Of a stretch of 64,000 nucleotides of DNA, positions 41,600-54,136 are shown piece by piece. Under the pieces are notes generated by a model, which made no database searches, was not told the DNA's origin, and worked only from the letters and a program-made list of their open reading frames with translations. This stretch comes from Nematostella vectensis (Eukaryota > Cnidaria > Anthozoa > Actiniaria > Edwardsiidae): assembly GCF_932526225.1 (NCBI RefSeq), contig NC_064039.1:14340139-14404138 (forward strand), read 5' to 3'. Position 1 is the stretch's first letter, and each line of letters opens with the position of its first letter. The position numbers were made by a program, and so were the translations under genes.

Positions 41600-44500
41600 A
41601 AAGCAGAAGCCGATGTGGTCTCTACAGTACTAACTTTAACTGCTAAAAATTTTGAATTGTTAGTTGTTCAAACGCATATTAATCAACAGCTCTTTCCTTA
41701 ACAGGAGACATTAGTTTAGTGTTCTATATTATTTTCACCACGAGAAGCAAACTAAAATAAAAAAACGCTTGAAAAATAAGGACTCGTAAGGAACTCAAGG
41801 AATTCAAAATGAATGTACCGTGTTTACTCAAACTATAAATGAAAACTCTTGTGTTAGGCACACATAATTTTGAGTTTTTTTTTTTTAGGAAAAATATGTT
41901 TTGAAGCATTAAAACTGCTTAATTTTGACCTTTCGTTTCGGGTATAAAATCATCATTTTAGATTGTTTTATTAGTTGTTACACTAAGGCACTTCCCTAAC
42001 CAAAAATAATTCACTTAGGAAAGCTGCATTTTTTTCTCCAAAACGAAATAAAGTGAATGAAAAAGCGCCGGTGTAGTATGAGTTACTATGTATCGCCTAT
42101 TCATAGTATGTAGGCTTTTTTCCATCAAAATCCACAAAGCCGGCAAAATCTAGCGGATAAAGAAAAAAAATGTTTGAACCATGAAAGGTATTCTGGGAAG
42201 GCCCGCTTTATACGTAATCATCGTCTTATTTGACGACCTCGTGACAGTCAATGATTTAGTTAAAAATAGCCACTTTCACCACAACTATGTAAACATCAAT
42301 AAACCCTCTTATAATCCATAAAAACAGACATATACCAGTCAAAATATTGAATCCAGATATGTTTTCAAGGGGGGGGGGGGGCGTCAGGGGGGTCTAATTA
42401 CCAAAATACCGCAATACCACAGAAAAGAAAAACGGGAATACCGCACAGAACGACGAGGTTTTGAAGAGCATACGCGACACCCCGACATTTCTAGGTTTCC
42501 CGCTAGATCTTACCGTACCAAGGGCAAATCCCGTGCACTGGCGCAGGACTTGCTAACACCGCAATATTTTAATTTTGTACCGCAATACATACCGCCGTTT
42601 AAAAAGCAAAATCTCGCAACTCGCAGTGTTTTGAAATACCGCATCACCGCATGTTTTCTTTTTTGCTCTTTTACCGCAATCTCGTACAAAAGAGGGCCAA
42701 TACCGCAAAATACATGCTGATGTTTACGCAAAAGACACAGAGACTCGCCAACGACTCAGACATTTCCGAATTATGCTTTTCATGATAAACAATACGGGCT
42801 GGTGATCACAACGAACAATGTTTACTCTTTGATTGAGTAATTTTGTTAGTGTATGCAAACCGGAAACAGTGTGGTTAGTCGTTCGTATGTACTGACATTT
42901 TGTACAACACAGGGAGCTAATAAAAGCCCTCGGTATGTGGAGTATGCGCACGACAATCAACGGCCGTCACTTGTACAATACTCGCGTGCTTGTTATGAAA
43001 TAGTTCTATCACTCAAATTGACACACTGTTGATAGGATTACCGAAAGGACACAAATAATTAGCCCGCCAAGAGAACATTTGATCGCGCAGCATTTGGGCT
43101 TTGTTATTCGATCGAACGTCTGGGGACGTCAGTGGTTGATTTGGCCGGGATGTTTTCAGTTTCGTGTTATTATCCTTGGATCATGTGCGATTACGGGGTG
43201 GTCCCAACACAGCTCAAGTTGTTGAGGTGTTTCTATTGGGTGACTATGATGACTGACTTGAAGTAATTCATTGCGATTTTGCGATAACAATGCAAGCGAT
43301 ACCTGTGTAAACATTGTAAGCATACGCAGTTTCCCTTCGCTATGCCGTGAAATAGCTGCAGTTGTATACAGCGAAACAAGGTCAGTAGATTGTAAATTCT
43401 TGCCTCTTTGTGTACTGATATTAGTGGCCCTATTTTGACATGTTTGAGGTGAGAGTAGCAATTTTAATGTGAATTTGCCACGTGCCTGTTATTTCAGTAG
43501 GGCTACCGCGTCCAACCTTTAAAAAAGAGAATTAAATCAGCTATTAAAATAAGGCAGTACATAAAGGGCGTTTTTATGTAGCAAGTAAGATCATTTGAGA
43601 AACCAATGATATAATCGTAGAAGGAAAAAGTTCTGTTTTGTTTAAGCTTACGTATAGGGCACTATTTCATGAAATTCCACATGTCGACTGCCTTTTCCAC
43701 GGGTTGTTTTCTCCAGAATAGAAACAATAAAATAAGGTTTATTCTTGATGAAACTTTCAAAGCATTTGCCGCACTCTCTTTTATAAAAACAAAAACACTT
43801 AGCCCGTGCGCCCGAATGGCTGCCAAGGCTCCCAATCCATTTAGAACCAGATGATAAATTTTGATAAAAAAAGTAAGAATTCATCTATTCAAAATTAAGA
43901 GAAGCCTTAACAGCCAGAAAAACGTCGCTTTCTTTGATCGAAGGTGTGCTTTGCTAATGGAAAGCATTAGGGTCGTGGTCAATTAACGCGCAAATGTTTC
44001 AGCCAAAGCCAGTTTACGTAGACGCTTTACTCTCGATAGTATCAACTCCTCTTCTAGTAATCGCTGGTGTAATGTAAAGTATAAATTTGGTTTGCCCATA
44101 AGATCAATATGCCATGTTGCCTCATGATATCAAGCGACAATTGCTTGACACGTGATGTCAGGGAAGACCAATGTCACGTGATAACATTTGAGAGATCACA
44201 AAAGCGGCATAAATGGCATAACACCTCTCGCGTTCGCCAGTCTGAAGAAGTAAATAATTCGACACAGTGCCGCACGCCAGATCCGAAAACTGATAAGCTG
44301 GAAATATTTGTAGCTTTTATAAGTCAAATACTTTTAGGGTGTTCTACGACTGGAAGTGTTTTTCGGGATATGAAATTTGGACGGGTTTAGAAGAGGAAAC
44401 ACTTGCAAAAAAAAGTGGAACCCTCCCCACTTTTGGTCACTTAGTTACGATGCAAGGTACTTCCGGCATTAGTTGACAAAATCTCTTTCCTGGTCTCTAA

Positions 44501-47500
44501 AGGGCCAAAAAAGCGCTGGTAAAGTCTGGTTTTGTACCTATGTACGATGTAGAATGCGTGTTTGTTTACTGAGAGCACCTAAAGGCTGCGTATTGAAAAC
44601 ATAACTTTGCCCCGACCACACTAAAGGCCATGTTACACAAAGCAATCTGCAACTCGTGACGCAACAAAATTTGCTTTGCAAGTTGGAAAAAAATGCCTTT
44701 AAAGGATACACACAGACACACTCTCGTTTCTCTTATTTTCATTTGCTAACAGGGAGCCAAATCACACTCAATATTTCTCAATATATCTCGCCTTTCAAAC
44801 TAGATTTGTGCGAAAAAAACACACCATATAATTTACACCTTTTTTCCTTGATAAAAAAAACTATAACTCAACCTCATTTCCAATGCCTCAAAGTTTGGCG
44901 AGGAAGTCGCCGAAAATAGTCCACAAGAGAAGGGCCTGAGACATTTTAATACACCTAGTTCTCAAGGGCGCAAAAATGTAAAAAGCGCGCGAAAAATCGA
45001 GAATGGTGGCAGTCAAGAATACTAGTCGTTAGTCGTGTGTTTTGAGGTCATTATTTAGCAGGTGCAGCTGTTGAATCAGAAATAGAGCAGACCAGAACAC
45101 AAAAACCAAACGAAATTGAAAAAAAAAAATCAAAATCGTTTAAGAACAAAAAAATGAACAAAAATTATCAGATAGCAGATAAATTATCAGATAGAGGTAA
45201 AAAGTTCTTTGGATAAATCAAAATTTTGCGCCTAATTAGAAGATAATTTTACAAAAAAATATGACTAACCGTCGATAATCTTATGTAACTAACGGTCAAA
45301 GTAACGTTGTTTGGAGTAAAAAAAAATGTCTTTGTGTTATGAATTACACAAGTTTAGTCATGTTTTTCACATGGTCCAAATTTTGTATTTGCGTTGTTGA
45401 TGAATTGATTTTTGTGCGCTTCCTCGCTTTTGTAATAAAAGTCAAGTCGCCCTGCTGACTTTGCTTTGTTTCTTTTCGCTTTATTCAGCACTGGGAGATT
45501 TGTTTATAATTGCATTCTCTCGAATATTTGCATTTTACATCCATGGACGAGTCAAGAACAATCTTATTTTTGCTAAAAACACTACTAGCTCTACAAATCT
45601 GGAGTGGAAAATATCGCCTCACTTTTGACGGTAAGCGAAAATTAGTTATCAAACAAACTGCACATAAACACAAGAACCTTTTAAGTATCAGCTAAGTATA
45701 CTATATTTATCGTATTATTCGTGTGGAAAAGATCAGAAAAGAATTCTTTTAAAAACCCTTTGTAAATACAATACGTTACGAAATTGGTAACGTACCTCAC
45801 AATTCCGGAACGATGTCGACATCTCCGAAAAAAAATCTAAAATTTCGCCTAAGAGACAAACTTAAAGAAAAGAATATACTGATCATTTTTTAAATTTTAG
45901 AGTGCGTAGTGGCCAAAGTAGCATAGGAGCTTCCGAGTTTGCCAAAACCCCAGGTAAGAAGTGTAAATACAAATACAACAAAAATTTAACCCGCCCGAAA
46001 GAAAGGAGAAAAAGTTGAATCGCATTTTGTGTAAGATTTTGTTTCATAGTTACTAAATATGCAAACTGAAAATCGAACAACTGAAAATTAGATTGAAAAC
46101 AGAAAAAAAGAAGGCAAATTTAATTAGCAAAGCAAATTTATATTGACAAAACCTTCAGAAAAACAGCACCTAGTTGCTATATAAACTTGCAGGGGCACCA
46201 CGAGGGGAAATCATAGTGCAAATTGCGAACCCTGTGCTCTCATGAACAACGGAAAACAAATCAATTAATCGAGGAATACACGTACACTGTTTGCGAGTGA
46301 CATTCGCAAAAAAACATCGGAACTATGAACTAATTGAACTGGTCTGATGTCACAAAAGGAACGCGTCGGGTAGCTTTTTTTAGAAAACAAACACAACGGT
46401 AGATTATTTGTGTTTTCTAATAAATAAGAACATTTAGTAAATTACTAGAATGGAAAAGATGTTTCAAGTGTATGGAATGATTTGGCCACCCTCTTTTCGT
46501 ACTACTGATCTCAAAAAGGGCACTTGGACAGTTGGATGAGACGTGAGCTAGCAGTGAGAACTCAAAAGAAAAAATGTTAAAAAAATTCATGCTCTCTTCA
46601 AACCTTTTTCAGATTTCAGATTTCAGATTTTTAATTAGCTGTTTGTCAGAGGAACGTACACTTATTAAGCGGGTACAGTTCCAACCATTCATGTAAACGG
46701 CGTCTTACAACGATTACATTTACCATACCCTACGGGCAGCCTCAACCTAAATAGTCGTCACTTGGTTAGCATTCTAATTTCTTTAGAAAAAAAATACATA
46801 TTATGCAGACCCAATAAGTCTTCAACAGATACAATAAGTCTTCAAAGGTCTTCAACCGTCGCGTAGTTCTTATCCGGGAGATTTGGAATAAAAAGGTGAG
46901 AGCAGAAAATGCGATGCGTGCTGAAATACTTGTCTCTCTTTACGTTGTTTGCTTGCATATTTTTTACAATTTGATTAAACTGCCCTACATCACAAAAGGT
47001 ACATCAGCCCAGAATTATAACTAGAAGTTACTTTAATAACGTGAAAAAAAGAACAGTTATATATTGAAATGATGTTCTAGTTTGGGGATGAGATTTTTCA
47101 AGATAATTAATTTGCACGCCGTTTTCTTTTGATGCACAAAACAGTTATATTTGCTCTACTAATGAATGCAATCCACGCTTATAAGAGTGACAAAATATAA
47201 CGGGACGCACATATGACCCCCCAACTGTTAGAAACAGTTAGAAACAAACACTAGAAATATCGCTTTATTCTGAACAAATACATATCAAAAGCAATGACAG
47301 TTTATTGTGACATTTATTGTAGGATTCAATCAAACGAATATAGCTAAAATGACAAGCTTGGTTATTACCCTAACTAGAGCGGAAGGTTAGATTATGATCG
47401 CAGGAGTTTGCTTTGAGATCTTACGCCTTAGACAAAATGAAACCTCTTGACGCGTCGCCTAAAAGAGAACACTCTAAGCAAATGCATCTGTAAGCAAGCT

Positions 47501-47541
47501 AGACTTAAATGTTAAAAGCTATAGGATGCCTAAAGACCAAA
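41600..47541. other. Gene-poor AT-rich region
   Basis: I found no coding region with family motifs or convincing splice structure. A stretch at about 42395-42715 repeats the word TACCGCA about seven times and may be an old repeat. Upstream noncoding exons or regulatory DNA for the RASSF-like gene could be hidden here. Confidence 0.45.
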
Positions 47542-47612
47542 CAGTCTACGGAACAGATGGCTCATTTGCATAAGCCACTGTCCGGCGTCCTCGATCCCAT
47601 GCGACGCCATTT
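47542..47612 (+). repeat. Left arm of a 71-bp inverted repeat
   Basis: It starts CAGTCTACGGAACAGATG, runs through CTCATTTGCATAAGCCACTG and ends GCGACGCCATTT. It is nearly identical to the reverse complement of 49583-49652. Confidence 0.9.
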
Positions 47613-49582
47613 CTGCCATTTGTCATGACAGCAGCCGACGCTTTGACGAAGGCGATGTTTTGCAAGTTTTATTACATTTATGACAATAGATAGTATGCTC
47701 GCCTGTTATACTTTTTAAACAAAAAAAAATATCGTGACAATAAAGTTAGGGGTCAACTTCAGGGTCAAAGGGTCAGATTTTGGCGATATTTTGAAGAGAA
47801 TGAATCACATGAGAAAAGTTCTAACTCACTAAATTTCACATTTTTGGTACATCCAGCCATAAGCAAAGTTAAAAGCCGAGACTCACAGCATAGCTAAAAC
47901 TATTATTTTACTTAATCTGAGTGAACTCTGAGCACATATTTCCACCTGGTTTTAAAACTATTAAACGATCACGAGCTTGCATGGTTTTACCGACTCCAAG
48001 CCGCAAAGCACGCATGTAATTATATTCTATAGATCTCGAAAAGGCGTGGAAATCGCTGAAAAGTTTGTATTGGGCGTTTGATAAGAATTCCTTCAGGAAT
48101 TTGTCTGGGAGGTCTGATTCCCGTAGCACCCTTTATTAAGAGCAATAAGTCTTTAAATAGCAAAGACATGCAACAACAGCCAAAAAATTATGTTTGCTTC
48201 TAAAAACATTTTTGGTACACCTAGTCATAGACTCGTTTTATGAGAATCATGTACAATATATAAATCTCCAACTAATAAACTATCCGTGTGTGAAAGATGG
48301 GCTCCAGATCCTAACGCGTTAAAAAATAGGAGGATAAATTCAAGTGTGTCATATACTCAGTCTCGACTAAATCTTTGTTCTAGCCGTAGAAGCGTGCGTA
48401 AATAGCAAAAGAATGAAATGAACAAGTGACCGTGCATTCCAGCATGGCAACTGCGTTAAAAATAAACTTCCCTCTTTTTTCCCCAAAATTGTGTTTATTT
48501 GGACTAAATAAAATCTTGTTATTATGCGTGAACATTACTCTTTAGGATGAGGCACAATCTAGAAATAAAAACGAATAAAACGCTCAAAATATAATTTTAT
48601 TCACGTCCTAGAGATTTTATGCTAATAAGTCAAGCATGATTTTTATTGTAAATTTCCTCTTCGCATTATCATGGAGGCAAGACACCGAGAGAGAGGGTAG
48701 AAAATCAGCGAAAGATACCTCTCAAGCCTCTTTGAAGCTAGAAACATAACTTTTGGTACTCCGCCTGAAGAAGGAAAATGCCATTTATATGATAGTGTAG
48801 GCTGTTTCATTTATGAAAGTTGTTTTACCAGCTTTTAAGCAAAGCGGTTCAATCGAATCAAAATGTAAACATATGACCAATGATTGATATTAACAAAAAA
48901 ATACTTGCAAAATAGGTTCTCTATGACAAGAGTCATCAAAGTGTAATGTGACCCATAGTCCCTAATTTGTCAGGTTTAAGCGGTTAAAATCGAGAGAGTC
49001 CTCTTTTTTTTAAAAACTAATTTAAACCACGCAGTGCATGTTGCAATGCTCCAAAAAAGTTAGTGAAAAAAAAGGTAGAAGACCCATTTTAGCTATGGCT
49101 GCAAATCAGACAGCCTTTGTTGCAACCGTATGCTAGCTCAAAGGTAGAAGCTTTAAACGACCAGAAAGGCGTAATGTACCATTGAAATTGTTGTGTGTTG
49201 TTGTGAACAATAATGGATAAATTTTAGTCAAGGAAAGAACCAAATACGTCCGATCTTCAAGATTTTTAAGAAATGATTGTTAATGTGAATGATTTACAAA
49301 GTTTGGCGATCAGCTTAGAAACTTTGAGTAAAACAACCTTCTAACTCAAATCCCCAAATGCACTGTTCGGTCGCATTTATCCTCAGAAGCTCTCTTCAAC
49401 TATATCTACATTTTTAGTGCGTTTCCTGAAAAAAAAAATTGAAAGAATTCGGCTAGAAAAGTTGCTCACGTTAAATTTTGAAATGTTTCAAAGTGTGTGC
49501 TCAAGTACAGGCTTTGGTTTATTATCATTGAGCTAGGTAGAAATCTTGGTAAGTTATGTCATCCCTGTGAAACGATGACTTC
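47613..49582. other. Spacer between the inverted repeat arms
   Basis: About 1.97 kb of AT-rich sequence with no recognised transposase or other coding region. Confidence 0.5.
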
Positions 49583-49652
49583 AAATGGCGTCGCATGGAA
49601 TCGAGGACGCCGGACAGTGGCTTATGCAAATGAGCATCTGTTCCGTAGACTG
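49583..49652 (-). repeat. Right arm of the 71-bp inverted repeat
   Basis: Reverse complement of 47542-47612 with about two differences. It includes the octamer-like ATGCAAAT on the plus strand. Confidence 0.9.
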
Positions 49653-52600
49653 AAAGGTAATCCCAAGCAATTTCAAGTAGACCCAGATAGACAACAGGTA
49701 GCCCAGATACCGACCGAAGGCATGCCGGGAGGCCATAGATGGCCCGACAGACTACAGTTGATCAGTGCGAGAAATGCTCAGTAGTTTAGTGTTCGACCAC
49801 AGGTGTCCCGAACGATCACACAGGTGGCCCAAGTTGGAAAACCCTTCACGAAACTCTTGTGATCTTGTGAAGGCTTGAGAATGGATTTAACTGCAAACAA
49901 AATAGTAAACGAAAAGTAAAGGGGCAAAGGGAGTCAGAGCTAAAGTGTTTTTCTCTTTTCTTTGTCTGAATACATTGGAGCAAGAATGGTTTTGATTGGC
50001 TCGTCTATTTAGCTCATTATTAAAAAAAACACGTGTCCTTTCGTCTATATTTGTAAATATCCATCAAATGCACCACAGAAATACATTTTTTCTTCAGGAA
50101 GTACAAATTAAATTGAAAGTTTAATAACATTTTCGAAATTGAACAACTAATTACTCTAGGTCTTAGCAAACAACAAGGTAATAACATCGTTAAGTGGATA
50201 TCACTAATAAAGAAAGCAATTAAAAAAGCGTCTAAGCGAAAAACACTCAAATACCTGGGCAAAGCAATAAGCGCGAGTCAATCACGCGTACAATGTACCA
50301 ATCCCTGAACCGAAGTACACTAAAACCACTCGAGTGTTAATCACTTTAGACCAATCAATCATAAATTTATGATCAGACCAACCTCCCACAAAATGCACCA
50401 GCCTTCTTCAGGTATGTACGGAGAGTCTTTGTATAAAGTGTCTAGGGCGGCGTTGAGTATTCTTCGTCTTATAAAAACTAATTGTCGGATTTGTATGCTA
50501 GGCGCGTTCTTAATAATGCACCGTAGTAAATTTCCGTCTAATGAGCCAAGGGTTTTTTTGTTCCGAGAATATGTTTATAATAACAACTCGATCCGCGGTT
50601 GGATTCCTTTCCCGATTTATCAAACAGTGATCGCTTCGTTTGATCGCTTCACGCGCTCGCTGTGACAATCAGTAGCACGTTTTTCACACTGCTCTTCCCT
50701 CCACAGAAAATGTAACGGACTAGTAACGCGAAGACAAAACCAAAACGTGCACAGAAACAAAGGCTCAGGGTCATTGGCGAGCCACGAGGACAAGAGGGTT
50801 TACTGAAGCAGGTAATGATTCCGTAATAGCTAATTGTAATCTCGAGTGCGGGGTGAAGAGGCTGAGCCGACATTGATATCATATCATAATGAGAGGTAAA
50901 TACGAATGTATTGCTAATGCACACGGTGAATCCATTATTTGGTCGTTAAGCTAGCTTCCGTTGTTTGACATTTAAAATTGTAATAAGACTGGAACATTGC
51001 AGGCTTGCTGATCGCTCAAATTATCGAAATTCGAGATTTTATATCCTTCAATTTTTTTCCCTTTTCCGGCGAAAATACAGTGTTTGTGAATGAGTATAAT
51101 CTATTTGTGCTTTCCCCTCAAAAGCATTTTGAGATGTCACGAGCAGCACAGAATCGATGAAACAATAACTGTTAGAACTGGTGTTTGTATTATCCTGGTT
51201 GCTCCAAGAAAATTGGGCTGGTTGCCATGAATTGCTTGGGGAAGTAAAGGGGAAAGGATTGTTAAAACATGGCAGATTCGAGCATTTTTGCTGTACTCGT
51301 AACATTCACAATATTTTGGCCAATATTTTGAGTTTTGTTTTGTTCCCACAATAACACAACCTGGATGCAGCTCTTAAAAAAAAACCCTGAAAAATTTAAT
51401 GACAATTTAGAACATTATCTTATCAACTAAATAAAACGAAATTACTAACAGTTATTACCACCAAGAAGACGTCTACATGACATGCAATGAATCCTGTATT
51501 TAGAGTGAATAACGGCGGACAATAAAAGCGATCACATTCCTTAAATTGGTCGGCAATGGGCGCCACATGCATGCAGAGAGGGACAGCTCTTCAGGGTCCC
51601 ACATGGGGTTCGTTGTCCGTTGACAACTCGAAGAAAGTAACTTTTATTCGGCTTTTTTTAATAAGCTTGATTATTTTTAGGACAACAATCTCGTTGTTTT
51701 CGATATTTTATAAATAAATGTTTTAGTGAGAGCCACATAAACAAAAAATATATATATAGTTTTGGCCTTGATGTGCTACTGATTTTGATCCCTTCGCGCG
51801 CTGGTTGAACACTTTTTTGAGGGGGTCTGTTCCAAGGGGGAACCTTGCTATATAATCGTTTTAACGATAGTTTTTTTACAGGAATAAACACGGCGATAGC
51901 GTATGGAGTTATAAATTAAATTACCAAAAGTTATAGAAATATAGATTTAATTACCTAAAGGTATAGATTTAATTACCGAAAACTATTACCACGCCTTGTG
52001 GTTGCAAATGCTTTACATCCGAGGGAAATGAGTTTCTCATCCATGAGAAATGAGTCCCTCTTCTCACTGATGTATGTTTGTTTTGTTTGTACCTAGTAAA
52101 ATGGCATGACGGAAAAACCTCGAAAACGCGAAATTTCAAATAGAGAAAGAAGACACAATTTTTCCAGTGGCTATAGGTTTCTTGTATTACGGACTGATTT
52201 TTAAAACAAAAATTACGTGAGGCCGAAGTGCACATAACCAGGTTTTGGCTTTTTTAAGATATTTTTTCCTTGATCATCATTACCCTGTGTATCAGTTCAG
52301 GGACGAAAAGCTCAAACTTCAATTACACTTTACAAAAAGTCACATCAATTTAAAAAAGTTGCACTTGATATTTTGTTTGCTATAAGTTACTAAGTACTCA
52401 GAGAAATTCTCCGCCTTATTCGATGTGAAATGTGCTTATTGGAAGCGTCACGTCATGTTTTTCCGTCATGTCAGTAAAATGCCAGAAAGTCCAGCCATTT
52501 TTTTTTCGGCTGCGGAAAAATCAAGCCGAAAATTTACCAGCTCTGCCTGTCCGAAATTCCACTTTCGTTTCATGCAAATGGACCTGACTCGTCTCCAGTC

Positions 52601-52843
52601 GTAACGCAAGTTTTCGGGAGATTTCGTTTGCGCGCAAAGCCTTATAGGATGGGAGCCTTCCCTTGAGGCTTTGCAACGTCTCCAAAAAACCATGTGAGAC
52701 AAATGGGGACGAGTCAGCAAATGGACAAGTGTCATTTCGCTTTCTGAGATACTGATATACCAGATAACGGTGTTTACTGCTCGGGTACTGTTTTTACTGG
52801 ATGATCTCTCAAGTGGCGATACCACCTGCAAAGAGTAGAGGGT
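49653..52843. other. Gene-poor AT-rich region
   Basis: No supported gene. Around 51915-51975 a TATAGATTTAATTACC-like word is repeated three times. Confidence 0.45.
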
Positions 52844-53678
52844 TAAGCCTCGTGCAAACTGCGCCAGCACCTGCCAGCATTACTTGCGAATTCTTGCTTG
52901 ACTGACCACAAGACAAAGGAAATGTCAGAAAGTCCATTTCCCATTTTGACATTTCCTTTGTCCTATAGTCAGATAGTCAGTCAAGCGAAAATTCACCATC
53001 AATGCTGGCGAGACGCTGGCCCAGCAGTGCTGGCGCAGCTTGAACACCGGGTTGGGAGGTGCTGGCTTGAGTTGGCAAGTGTTGGCGAAATATTTTGATT
53101 GAGTTCAAACTTTTGGTCAACACTTTGCCAGCATCTCCTTTGTCTCGTGGTCATTCGAGCAGTACAGTTTGCACACGAACCCAGCAATGCTGGGCTTATT
53201 TGCATCGTTTCCATAGAGAAAATAGCTCGCGTCCGAATAATGCTGTCATTTCAAAAAGAGTGAACGTAACCGCATCTATAATTAAAGAAAACAAGTTTTT
53301 GGTCGTAAAACCGATATATGACTGAAAATGTATCATGCAGAACACAATCCAAGTGCTACTTTTCATCGTCCTTTTATCACTCGTAGTAGAAAAAATGACG
53401 ACCGCTACAACATCAGGGAACAAATAGACCCGAATTCAACCGGAATCCAGCGAAATCTTGGGTTGCCTTTTGAAAACACAAGTAAAATGATGGAGTCTTG
53501 GGTTACCTTTGGTCCCGTCATGCATCAAATGCAAGTCAAACATATTACTAACATGCTGCCATGTGTTGGGCCAGTTCGCACACCAGCCTAACTCCGGCCC
53601 AGCACTCCGACAGCATTGCTGGGCCAGAAATGGTTGGGTGCTGACGCAGCAATGCTGGCGCAGTTTGCACAGGGCTTA
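52844..53678. mobile_element. 835-bp foldback/TIR element rich in GCCAGCA/TGCTGGC
   Basis: The ends TAAGCCTCGTGCAAACTGCG and the inverse of TAAGCCCTGTGCAAACTGCG mark a TIR element. Its first ~150 bp is a second copy of the 16276-16463 foldback. The interior has many GCCAGCA/TGCTGGC words and more inverted segments. Short frames within it are not genes. Confidence 0.8.
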
Positions 53679-53954
53679 TGCGTGTTTTATTTTAGACCCC
53701 CTTCGTGTTTGCATTTTGATATTCGCGTAGTGCTCGACATTTTGAAATATTTGAAAAATGAAATTATCTAGAAACTCACGGACCCAAAACGCTACAAAGT
53801 AAGAGATACCAGAGCAAAATTGCAATTTACTATCATTTCCTAAATGTTTTTGATTCGTTACTTTTTGGAGCCTATTAATACGTGCAATATGCGTTTGAAT
53901 CAACATTAGTTTGCTTGTAACTAAAACAAGACAATACTAAAGTTATAAAAAATC

Positions 53955-54086
53955 CCTCTTTGTTCTTTCGGGGGTGGTCAGATTTTTTATCAGAGAACTC
54001 CCCCCCCCTCCCGGAAAAATTAGTTCCATTTTTCGGATTCCGCAACCCCCCCCCCCCCCCCAAGAAAAATCCTGGGTGCGGGCCTG
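53955..54086. mobile_element. Truncated MITE end upstream of the RASSF-like exon
   Basis: A C-rich stretch ends CCTGGGTGCGGGCCTG at 54086, matching the right end of the 26813-26990 MITE family with a few changes. The opposite end is not visible. Confidence 0.5.
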
Positions 54087-54136
54087 CATACATACATGTG
54101 TCACATGTTTTTAATCAATCACTTCTTTCTCCTAGA

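Noticed and set aside
42395-42715. TACCGCA-rich stretch as a structured RNA or motif array
   Set aside because: Irregular spacing, no clear ends or pairing; more likely an old repeat.
53960-54136. Upstream ATG extension of the RASSF-like frame (59 residues, MFFRGWSDFL...)
   Set aside because: It translates a C-rich MITE remnant; a good splice acceptor lies just before the ATG at 54137, which begins the conserved region.
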